NCBI GenBank assembly: GCA_963975575.1
Contig: CAXBHL010000002.1
Span: 1-64,000 of the forward strand
Direction of reading: 5' to 3'
Source of the DNA: UBA6054 sp963975575
GTDB lineage: Bacteria > Planctomycetota > Phycisphaerae > Phycisphaerales > UBA1924
Length of the DNA: 64,000 bases
Shown here in pieces: positions 34,564-42,299 of this stretch. Each line of letters opens with the position of its first letter. Position 1 is the stretch's first letter. The translations under genes were made by a program, and so were the position numbers. A model generated the notes under the pieces. That model made no database searches. It saw only the letters and a program-made list of their open reading frames with translations, and was not told the origin of the DNA.

Positions 34564-35820
34564 ATGAAGCATCAGTCGAAAGCGCCCCGTGCTCCCTTGC
34601 CCGCCATTCTTGCGCTGGTTGGACTCTCATGCACGCAGGCACACGCGGACGTGCCGACCTATGACGTCGAGATTATCGCCCCGTTCACCAGCACCACGAC
34701 CGTGCTCGGGGCGAGCGAAGCAGGCCATCTGGTCGGTTGGCAGACGCAGGACGGCCAGGTCAGGGGGTACGTTGCAAGGGCCGGCGCCGGGCTGACGCTG
34801 CTGCCTCTGCCCGCGGGGTATGCATCGAGCGCGGCGATGGACGTGAACTCGGCCGGGGTGGTGGTGGGTGCGGTGGCCGTGGGCGGCTTCCCGTTCGATG
34901 GCGGCGAGCCGGCGATCTGGACGCCCGACGGTTCCGGCGGCTACGTCGTTCACATCCCCGAGCAGTTCCAGACGCTGCCCAGCCCGATCGGCACGCTATC
35001 GATCAACGGCGGAATGGCCGTGGCGATCAACGAGAGCGGCACGGTCGTGGGCTGGTCCAGGTATCAGGGTTTCCAGGGCGGGCCGTCCACGCAGTTCTCG
35101 ATCAACGCGCCGCCGGTGAATCTGGCGGCGCTGGGATTCAACGAGCGCGCCGAGGACATCAACGCGCGTGGCGTGGTGGTGGGAGGCGGGCAGACTCTCG
35201 ATCTGAACTCCGGCGTCGTGACCGATCTCGGCATCCCGGCGTCGCTCAACGGCGTGGGCTTCACCATGGTGCTTGGCTATGCGATCAACGATGATGGCCA
35301 GGTCATCGCGGCCGCGGCGCGGGCGACGTCCGGCAACGAAGTCTGGATGACCTACCGGCACGAGCCCGATTCGGGCTGGTCGCCCGTCAATCCGTCCCAG
35401 ATTCCGACCCGCTTCGTCGGGCTCACCTACGACAACAACAACGCCGGGGACATCTCGGCCGCGGGAGGCATCTACTTCGCCGCCGAAGACCATCTTGCCT
35501 TCGGGTACTCAACCCTTCTCGACCCTGCCTATACGGATTGGACCGTGGCCATCGGCTACATGAGCAACGACAGAAGTGTGTACGCAACCGCGCTCAACAC
35601 CGCCACGGGCGAGAGTGCGCTGGTCGCTCTCATCCCGCAGGCCGGCACGTGCGACGCGGACGTGAACGGCGACGGTAGTCTGAACTTCTTCGACGTCTCG
35701 GGTTTCTTGGACCTTTACAACACGGGCGACCCGGCCGCCGATCTGTCCGCACCGTTCGGCGAGCTCAACTTCTTCGACGTCAGCGCCTACCTCGCGTCGT
35801 ACAACGCCGGGTGCCCGTGA
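34564..35820 (+). CDS. Secreted HAF-repeat protein with dockerin-like tail
   Basis: This 418-residue protein starts at ATG 34564, after GGAGATT; the signal peptide ends near AHAD. The body consists of repeats of the extracellular HAF type, each with a core such as MDVNSAGVVVGAV, VAINESGTVVGWS, EDINARGVVVGGG and YAINDDGQVIAAA, predicted to form a propeller. No enzyme motif is present. The tail (363-418) has a fully canonical first calcium loop (DVNGDGSLNFFD) and a degenerate second (DLSAPFGELNFFD), ending NAGCP. The gene at 36052 encodes a related HAF protein, so the two are probably paralogs, yet their tails differ in type. Confidence 0.88.
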   Translation: MKHQSKAPRAPLPAILALVGLSCTQAHADVPTYDVEIIAPFTSTTTVLGASEAGHLVGWQTQDGQVRGYVARAGAGLTLLPLPAGYASSAAMDVNSAGVVVGAVAVGGFPFDGGEPAIWTPDGSGGYVVHIPEQFQTLPSPIGTLSINGGMAVAINESGTVVGWSRYQGFQGGPSTQFSINAPPVNLAALGFNERAEDINARGVVVGGGQTLDLNSGVVTDLGIPASLNGVGFTMVLGYAINDDGQVIAAAARATSGNEVWMTYRHEPDSGWSPVNPSQIPTRFVGLTYDNNNAGDISAAGGIYFAAEDHLAFGYSTLLDPAYTDWTVAIGYMSNDRSVYATALNTATGESALVALIPQAGTCDADVNGDGSLNFFDVSGFLDLYNTGDPAADLSAPFGELNFFDVSAYLASYNAGCP

Positions 35821-36051
35821 TCGGGCGGTCGTGCGCCGTCGCTGGGGCGGCCAATATGAGCCGAGCCCAGGCTCGGCTGGCCAGATGAGGCCATCAACCG
35901 TCCGCCGCGGCCCGATTCGAGCGTGCGGAGGGAATGCTGGCGTGCGGCACGGCCGTTGCACTCCACACCGTGCCCGCCTTTCCGGATCGCGGCGACCGTT
36001 GTTGAATCCGATCGGGGTAGGACCCCGCGCCCCGGCCAGGAGTAGAGACCC

Positions 36052-37317
36052 ATGAGACTTGCGCCCCGCTGCACCGTTTACCTGCCTGTCTGTGCTGCCG
36101 CTGTGATCGTCTCAATCGCCGGAGCCGATCTCCCGCCGAACCCGTCGTTGCGATTGGTCGAGCCGCAGACGTTCGACGGGTTCGGGGAGACGGCCGTGAC
36201 CGACCTGAATGACCTCGGTCTCGCGGTGGGTCGCATGGCGTACAGCTACACGGACGACAACGGCAACGGGCACACGACCGTGGGTTCGTTCGACTGGCTC
36301 TACCATGTCGAAGATCAGCCGACCATCACGGGGATGGGCCTGTTCACCAACAATCGCGGTGACCGCGTGACGGTCGGCAGCGCCGTCGCCGGGGCCGTGT
36401 TCACGCCGGGCGACGGGGGGCCACCGTCGGTGATCCCGCCGGTGGACGGTCACACCTTCGTGCTCGCCGCGGAGATCAACAACAACGGCATGGTCGTGGG
36501 GACGAGCGGGATTTTCCAGATCGGCATCCTCTCGGCCATCGCCTGGAGCGAAGCGACGGGCACCATCAACCTGTCCGACTTCGTGCCGAACGCCCGCACG
36601 GCGGACTACGCCAGCGACAACGGCTGGATCGTCGGGCACCGCCCGTCTACTGACGGTTCGCCCATCCAGGGCTTCGTGCTGGACATCAACACCGGCGATT
36701 GGATGGATCTGTACCGCTACTTCAACCCGACCGCTCCTGCGGGCATGGGACGGACCGAGGTGAGCGCGGTCAATGACGCGGGCCAGGTTGTTGGGCGGAC
36801 CACCACCGATGGCGGCCTGCTTCGTGCGTTCGTCTGGAGCGAGGCCGACGGCCACCAGTTCATCCCGAGTCCGTCGTTCGGGGGCGACCCGGCCTATGTC
36901 TACGCGAACCACATCAACAACGACGGCGTCGTCGTGGGCGAGGCGCTGACCGGCGGAGGCTGGCGGGCGTACGCCTGGAAGCTCGGGACCGGCTTCCTGC
37001 CGCTGCAGGCGACCGCGAACGGCAGCGGGTATGTGCTGGCGTACGCCGTCCGGGTAAACGATCGCGGCGAGGTCGCCGGCATTGCCGCCCCAGCCCACGC
37101 GCCCTGGTCGGCCAATCGTGGATACCTCGTCGCGGCCGAAGCCTGCCCGGCGGACCTGGCCGAGCCGTTCGGCTCGCTGAACTTCTTCGACCTGGCGGCG
37201 TTTCTGTCGCTGTTCCAGACCGGCGACCCGGCGGCCGATCTGGCCGCGCCGTTCGGGACGCTGAACTTCTTTGATGTCAGCGCCTACCTGGCGGCGTACA
37301 ACGCGGGCTGCCCGTGA
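36052..37317 (+). CDS. Secreted HAF-repeat protein with dockerin-like tail
   Basis: This 421-residue protein starts at ATG 36052 (CAGGAG ribosome binding site); the signal peptide covers about 1-24. The HAF-type repeats include VTDLNDLGLAVGRM, EINNNGMVVGTS, AVNDAGQVVGRT, HINNDGVVVGEA and RVNDRGEVAGIA. It is a likely paralog of the protein encoded at 34564. The tail (365-421; DLAEPFGSLNFFD then DLAAPFGTLNFFD) differs from that paralog and is almost identical in DNA to the tail of the unrelated P-domain gene at 33497, which indicates exchange of tail segments. It converges on the minus-strand gene 37328-38533 with only 10 bp between stops and no terminator visible. Confidence 0.88.
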   Translation: MRLAPRCTVYLPVCAAAVIVSIAGADLPPNPSLRLVEPQTFDGFGETAVTDLNDLGLAVGRMAYSYTDDNGNGHTTVGSFDWLYHVEDQPTITGMGLFTNNRGDRVTVGSAVAGAVFTPGDGGPPSVIPPVDGHTFVLAAEINNNGMVVGTSGIFQIGILSAIAWSEATGTINLSDFVPNARTADYASDNGWIVGHRPSTDGSPIQGFVLDINTGDWMDLYRYFNPTAPAGMGRTEVSAVNDAGQVVGRTTTDGGLLRAFVWSEADGHQFIPSPSFGGDPAYVYANHINNDGVVVGEALTGGGWRAYAWKLGTGFLPLQATANGSGYVLAYAVRVNDRGEVAGIAAPAHAPWSANRGYLVAAEACPADLAEPFGSLNFFDLAAFLSLFQTGDPAADLAAPFGTLNFFDVSAYLAAYNAGCP

Positions 37318-37327
37318 CGAATCCGGG

Positions 37328-38533
37328 TCAGGCGGTCGCGGGCGGCTTGGGCGCGTCGAAGGCCAGCACCCACTGGAAGCCGTAGAGCGGGTACGGGACG
37401 CGCAGGCGCCAGCCGCGGAGGTCGCCGGCGTCGTAGCCGATGCGCTGGCAGACCCGGGCGATCATCGAGCCGTACGAAGGCAGGCGCACCAGCGTGAGCG
37501 ACGCGGCGGGGTCTTCGATCGGCTCGAGTTCGACGGGGGGGACGACGCGGTCGTGCAGGCGTGCGGGGTCCTCGATGTCGGCCGGGCCGCGGGCGACGGT
37601 GTTGTAGAGGTACACCCGCGGATCGATGCCGGGGAACACGCCCGCGCCCACGAAGAGATCGACGACCATGGTCTGCACGGGGATGTCGGGGATGACGACC
37701 ACGCCGCGGGTGGTGCGTTTCTCGTCGCGGTAGCGTTTGGAGTGGGCCGGGGCGTGCACGCCGGCGAGCATGTCGAACTGGGCGTCCTTGCCGGTGGTGG
37801 TGGGGCAGAACTCGTGGACCACGTTGCCGTCGCGGTCGTGGGCGCGCAGGGGGGCGGGCTCGCAGGTGTAGTAGGCGGACAGGTCCATGGCCAGGTCGAA
37901 CGACCCGCCGGGCTTGCCCACGGCCTCGTGGGGTGCGCCGTAGGTGAACGAGACCGTCACGTCGGGGCGCAGGCGGCGCATGCCCAGCGCGCCGTGCACC
38001 GCCGTGACGTCCAGCGCGACGTCGTCGCCCGGGGTGGGGGTCAGGATCATGGTCGAGAGCCACTTCTCGGCCTCGACGCCGAGCACCTGGCTCATGCCGC
38101 GGAAGACCTGGTAGCGCCCCGCCTGCTCGAATCGTTCGCGGGCCTCGGGCTCGCGGACGCTCATCGTCGCGTCGAAGGCCGCGCGGTTGCCGAACGAGCG
38201 GATCATCACCTCGAACCGGTCCACCGCGACCAGCGCCCGGCGCACGGTCGGCTCGTCGACCCCCGCCCGGTGGGCGGCGTGGACGATGGACCGCAGCGTC
38301 TCGGGCCCGGGCAGCAGGGCGAGGATCTCGGTGCCCGGCTCGCGCCGGATCGCGCCGAGCAGGCGGCTGATCGGGACCCGGCCCACGCCCAGCGTCCGCG
38401 AGAGGGCCGACGGACCCTCCGGGTCGCCCGGCAGGGCGTCGATCACCGACGACAGGCCGGCCGACAGATCGCGGGCCAGGTCGCGCCCGGGGGGCGCCCG
38501 GCCGGTGTCCGCGGGTGGTGTGGTCGGTTCCAT
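37328..38533 (-). CDS. Conserved hypothetical protein, possible N-terminal HTH
   Basis: This protein has 401 residues from ATG 38533. It is the only minus-strand gene in the 34-kb island and has neither signal peptide nor dockerin-like tail, so it is probably cytoplasmic. The N-terminal 100 residues are helical and contain SALSRTLGVGRVPISRLLGA, which looks like a helix-turn-helix, followed by LALLPGPETLRSIVHAAHRAG. The remainder mixes alpha and beta (for example VVVIPDIPVQTMVVDLFVGA). I recall similar planctomycete proteins without assigned function. It is divergent from the dockerin-tailed gene at 38709 across a 175-bp AT-richer gap, so a role as regulator of that gene is possible but unproven. 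Confidence 0.8.
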   Translation of the reverse strand: MEPTTPPADTGRAPPGRDLARDLSAGLSSVIDALPGDPEGPSALSRTLGVGRVPISRLLGAIRREPGTEILALLPGPETLRSIVHAAHRAGVDEPTVRRALVAVDRFEVMIRSFGNRAAFDATMSVREPEARERFEQAGRYQVFRGMSQVLGVEAEKWLSTMILTPTPGDDVALDVTAVHGALGMRRLRPDVTVSFTYGAPHEAVGKPGGSFDLAMDLSAYYTCEPAPLRAHDRDGNVVHEFCPTTTGKDAQFDMLAGVHAPAHSKRYRDEKRTTRGVVVIPDIPVQTMVVDLFVGAGVFPGIDPRVYLYNTVARGPADIEDPARLHDRVVPPVELEPIEDPAASLTLVRLPSYGSMIARVCQRIGYDAGDLRGWRLRVPYPLYGFQWVLAFDAPKPPATA

Positions 38534-38635
38534 GCGTCCGGATCTCTGGGTGGTGGTGCGTGCTTCGCGGGCCATCGTATCAGAAATCTTTGCGAATCCC
38601 TCTGTTATTTATTACACTTTCAGGTCGGGTGCTGG

Positions 38636-38641
38636 TAGTCT
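38636..38641 (+). promoter_or_regulatory. Putative -10 box (TAGTCT)
   Basis: GCTGGTAGTCTGTC lies 73 nt before ATG 38709. A second candidate, TACACT, is at 38613-38618 in an AT-rich patch (TTATTTATTACACTTT) shared with the divergent minus-strand gene. Confidence 0.45.
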
Positions 38642-38708
38642 GTCAGAAGATGGACTGCCCCCCTCGGCGGACGACCCACCGGGAAACAGACCATAGGAGG
38701 ATTCCGAG

Positions 38709-40310
38709 ATGAGAACGAACGTCGCCGCCGGTGTGTTCGCCGGTTCATTGGTCTTCGCGACCGGGCTTGCGCAGGCCCAGTGGACGGACAACCCGGCCGC
38801 CAACACCCCGGTGGTGGTCAACCCGGGCAACCAGACGGTGACCAAGACCGCCATCGCCCCGGACGGCTCGTCGTGGACGGGCTGGTTCGACTTCGGTTAC
38901 AGCAACGTGCAGATGCGCGTGCAGCGTCTCGACGCCGCGGGCAACCCGACCTTCGGGCCCGCGGGGCTTCTGGTCTCCAACAACACCCAGGGCACCTCCG
39001 TGGTCGACTGGGACCTGCGGGCCGACTCGGACGGCAACTGCGTGCTGGCGTTCGTGGACATCCGCGCGGGCGGGGACAACGACGTATACGCGTACCTCAT
39101 CGCGCCCGACGGCACCTCGCTGTGGGGCCCCAACGGCGTGACGGTGTCGGACAACTCGGAGTTCGAGGCCGACCCCCGCGTGATGCAGCTCTCCGGCGGC
39201 GACTACGCGGTCGTGTGGCCGCGCTTCGACGTGAACCCCGGGCTGGTCATGCAGCGCATCAGCCCGGCGGGCGTCAAGGCCTTCGGCGGCGACGGGGTGC
39301 TGATCTACTCCAGCGGCACCGAGGAACCCGCGTTCCTCGAGATGGTCCCCACCTCGGACAACGGCCTGCTGATCGCCTGGATCCGCAACATCGCGTCGTT
39401 CCTCAGCCCCCGCCACGTCTACGCCCAGAAGTTCGACGCGTCGGGCGCGATGCAGTGGGGCGGTTCGCCGATCATCGTCTCCAACGCCACCAGCGTGCCC
39501 ATCGCGCACAAGCCGCGGATCCTCAACGACGGGTCCGACGGCGCGGTCATCGCCTGGCACGACACCCGCGACGGCGACTTCGACAGCTACGTCCAGCGGA
39601 TCAGCCCGGCGGGCGCCGTGCAGTTCGCCGCCAACGGCCTGCCCGCGTCGGGCGAGCCCGGTCGCCAGCAGCTCGACCCGGCCATCGCGATGGCCCCCTC
39701 GGGCGACATCATGATGTTCTTCCGCAACCTCGACGGTGCCCAGTCCAGCCAGAGCACCAACCTGCAGCGCTTCGACGGCGCGACGGGCGCCCGCGAGCTG
39801 GGCACCAACGGCGTGGCGTTGCTCGCGTTCAATGGCCAGTTCAAGGGCGCGCCCCGCGCGGTGCCGCACGCCACCGGCGCGGCCGCGGTCGTCGATCGCC
39901 AGCCCACGCTCGGCAACACCGACGGCACGCTGGAGATGCTCATCGCCGACGAGTCCGGCGTGCTGCTGACCGGCGGTGCGATCTCGGTCAGCACCGCGAC
40001 GAGCAGCAAGGGCCGCCTGAACGTCAACCGCGACGCCGCCAGCCGGACGCTCGTCACCTGGTCCGACGACCGCAACGGCGACGAGGACATCTACGCCCAG
40101 ATCGTCAACGCCGACGGCACGCTGGGGGCCGCGGGCTGCCCGGCGGACCTGGCCGCCCCGTTCGGTGTGCTCAACTTCTTCGACCTGGCCGCGTACATCG
40201 GGCTCTACAACGCGGGCGACCCCGCGGCCGACCTGGCCGCGCCGTTCGGGTCGCTGAACTTCTTCGACGTGGCGGCGTACATCGCGTCGTACAACGCGGG
40301 ATGTCCGTAA
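38709..40310 (+). CDS. Secreted beta-propeller-like protein with dockerin-like tail
   Basis: This 533-residue protein starts at ATG 38709, preceded by AGGAGG; the signal peptide ends at AQAQ. The body contains repeats of about 55 residues with cores such as MRVQRLDAAGNPTFGPAG, DVYAYLIAPDGTSLWGPNG, VMQRISPAGVKAFGGDG, VYAQKFDASGAMQWGG and DIYAQIVNADGTLGAAG. These form a propeller of the kind often found in secreted PKD/propeller proteins. No active site is visible. The tail (477-533) is the fully degenerate pair CPADLAAPFGVLNFFD then DLAAPFGSLNFFD, as in the first island gene at 16731, and ends NAGCP. Confidence 0.88.
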   Translation: MRTNVAAGVFAGSLVFATGLAQAQWTDNPAANTPVVVNPGNQTVTKTAIAPDGSSWTGWFDFGYSNVQMRVQRLDAAGNPTFGPAGLLVSNNTQGTSVVDWDLRADSDGNCVLAFVDIRAGGDNDVYAYLIAPDGTSLWGPNGVTVSDNSEFEADPRVMQLSGGDYAVVWPRFDVNPGLVMQRISPAGVKAFGGDGVLIYSSGTEEPAFLEMVPTSDNGLLIAWIRNIASFLSPRHVYAQKFDASGAMQWGGSPIIVSNATSVPIAHKPRILNDGSDGAVIAWHDTRDGDFDSYVQRISPAGAVQFAANGLPASGEPGRQQLDPAIAMAPSGDIMMFFRNLDGAQSSQSTNLQRFDGATGARELGTNGVALLAFNGQFKGAPRAVPHATGAAAVVDRQPTLGNTDGTLEMLIADESGVLLTGGAISVSTATSSKGRLNVNRDAASRTLVTWSDDRNGDEDIYAQIVNADGTLGAAGCPADLAAPFGVLNFFDLAAYIGLYNAGDPAADLAAPFGSLNFFDVAAYIASYNAGCP

Positions 40311-40647
40311 CAACCAATCGTCGTGGCTGTTCATGACGGCGTGCGTGGCGTGCCCGGATTCGGCATCCACCACCCAGAGATTCGATGCCCGCCCCATCCA
40401 AGGGGCGGGCTTTGTTATCTGCAAGATCAGCCTTGTCCTCGGAAACCCATCGGTGCTCCGCGATCAAGCTCGCTTGGATGATCTCTGGCCGGAAGCCTAC
40501 AGGGCGAGCAGTGACGAAACGGTTTGCATCTACCTGCAAGGAAACTGGAAAACGAGAAGCGGAACATCGTGCGAGATGATCGCGTATCGGTAGTCCACCG
40601 TCCGCCATCGTGATCAACCCCGATTTTTTGAAAGAAAGGTTTCGCTG
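40311..40647 (+). other. Intergenic region, AT-richer in its second half
   Basis: This 337-bp gap holds the terminator of the upstream gene at 40387-40417, then AT-richer DNA with no supported ORF. GGTAGTCC at about 40590 is a weak promoter candidate, and GATTTTTTGAAAGAAAGG precedes the next start. Confidence 0.5.
40387..40417 (+). terminator. Rho-independent terminator
   Basis: A 9-bp perfect stem GCCCGCCCC/GGGGCGGGC with loop ATCCAA is followed by TTTGTT, 77 bp after the stop at 40310. Confidence 0.9.
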
Positions 40648-42192
40648 ATGCATAACCCAACCGCTCACCGGGCATCGATCGTCGCTCTGAGCATCTGCGG
40701 ATTTCTTGGATGTTCGGCGATGGGGCAGGTCTTTGACGAAGATTTGAGAATCATTGCACCGGATGGCGTGCCCTTCGAGAAGTTCGGTCAATCAGTCGCG
40801 GCTTGGGGTCCTGTTGTGTTTGTGGGCGCAAACACAGATGGAACCGGATCGGTTTATGCATTCGATTCGATGATCGGTCACCACATGTTTCAGATAAAGT
40901 CATCGGACATCGCGCAAGGCGATAGCTTCGGTTGTTCGGTTTCGGCATCGGGATCAACTCTGATTGTGGGCGCCTACGGCGATGACGATGCGGGCAGCAG
41001 ATCTGGTTCGGCGTATCTGTTCGATGCCACCACGGGTGATCAAACTTTTAAACTGACTCCCTCGAACGCGGCGGCGCAAGATCGATTCGGCCACTCCGTG
41101 GCGGTCGCGGATTCCGTGGCGGTTGTCGGTGCGTACCTGAATGATGACGCGGGGATGGATACCGGATCGGCCTACCTGTTCGATACCAAGACCGGCAATC
41201 AGCTGTTTGTACTGACTGCTCCGGATCTTCTGCCGAGCAGTTCGTTTGGCTACTCGGTTGGAATCTCGGGAAACATCGCGGTCGTTGGTGCTCCCAGCGC
41301 AAGCAGTGGTGGCATCGTCGCTGGTGCGGCATACGTGTTTGATGTCCTCACCGGGGAAATGATGTTCAAACTGATCGCTTCCGATGCGGGGCAGTACGAT
41401 CAGTTCGGGCGGTCCGTTTCCGTATCTGGGGACATCGCAGTCGTTGGCGCTCCGGCCTCGGGAGTATCCGGCACCAACTGGGGATCGGCGTACGTGTTCG
41501 ACGTCAGAACGGGTCAGCAGTTGCACAAGCTCGTGCCGTCCGATGCTACTGAAGATGGCTACTTCGGATACTCCACCTCAGTTTCCGGAGCGACCGCTGT
41601 CGTGGGAGCGCGATTCGCGGGCGATGCCGGGCCCAACTCCGGTGCGGCCTACCTCTTCGATGTACAGAGCGGCAAGCAGATCGCTCGGCTGCGTGCATCT
41701 GACGGCCAAGGGGGTGATGAACTCGGTGTCTCGGTCTCGATTGATGGCTCGGTCGTCGTTGTTGGGGCTGATCGGGCCGATGTCGCCGGGGCATCGTCCG
41801 GTGCTGCATTTATTTTTCATGGAACGCCGGGTATTCTGGAGCAACCGACCGGGTTCGTCGCAACCTCTGGTCAGGAGGCTGTGTTTTCTGTCTTGCCGAA
41901 ATGGTCGAACGGTGTCTCGTACCAATGGCGTCGGAATGCAGTCGCTCTTGACAACAGCGACAACATCACCGGGGCGAGTTCGCCTACGCTCCGCATCATT
42001 GCGAGTGAGCAAGACGAGGCATATTACGATTGTGTGCTGACCAAGTTCGGCAGTGGTTCGATCACAAACCGGGTCGTGCTGGCTGTAACGCCAGACCCCG
42101 ACGCGTGCTTTGTGGATGTGAACGGCGACGGGGCGGTCAATTTCTTCGACATCCAACTCTTCATCAGCTTCTTCGGTGTTGGATGTCCGTGA
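40648..42192 (+). CDS. Secreted FG-GAP propeller protein with single dockerin-like tail, low GC
   Basis: This 514-residue protein starts at ATG 40648 (GAAAGG ribosome binding site); the signal peptide ends near SAMGQ. Seven FG-GAP blades of about 53 residues follow, each with FGxSVxxSG and a GSAYLFD-like strand (FGHSVAVADSVAVVGAYLND, SGSAYLFDATTG). An Ig-like domain covers about 395-480 (VSYQWRRNAVALDN). The tail is a single dockerin unit (about 485-514) with a canonical loop, DVNGDGAVNFFD, ending VGCP; a Cys precedes the loop (DACFVD). Codon use is clearly less GC-rich than in all neighbours, with many codons ending in A or T, suggesting more recent acquisition. Paralogs are encoded at 45571, 47345 and 49120. 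Confidence 0.9.
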   Translation: MHNPTAHRASIVALSICGFLGCSAMGQVFDEDLRIIAPDGVPFEKFGQSVAAWGPVVFVGANTDGTGSVYAFDSMIGHHMFQIKSSDIAQGDSFGCSVSASGSTLIVGAYGDDDAGSRSGSAYLFDATTGDQTFKLTPSNAAAQDRFGHSVAVADSVAVVGAYLNDDAGMDTGSAYLFDTKTGNQLFVLTAPDLLPSSSFGYSVGISGNIAVVGAPSASSGGIVAGAAYVFDVLTGEMMFKLIASDAGQYDQFGRSVSVSGDIAVVGAPASGVSGTNWGSAYVFDVRTGQQLHKLVPSDATEDGYFGYSTSVSGATAVVGARFAGDAGPNSGAAYLFDVQSGKQIARLRASDGQGGDELGVSVSIDGSVVVVGADRADVAGASSGAAFIFHGTPGILEQPTGFVATSGQEAVFSVLPKWSNGVSYQWRRNAVALDNSDNITGASSPTLRIIASEQDEAYYDCVLTKFGSGSITNRVVLAVTPDPDACFVDVNGDGAVNFFDIQLFISFFGVGCP

Positions 42193-42241
42193 GCCCCCGG
42201 TGATTCGGCGAAAGTTCTTGCAATCGGTCCTCGGGTGCGGG

Positions 42242-42247
42242 TAACCT
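42242..42247 (+). promoter_or_regulatory. Putative -10 box (TAACCT)
   Basis: TGCGGGTAACCTCCC lies 58 nt before the TTG start at 42300. Confidence 0.4.
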
Positions 42248-42299
42248 CCCTCTCCGGCCCGAACCCGCACCGCGGGGCGGGCCCACGGAGGGAATCGCG

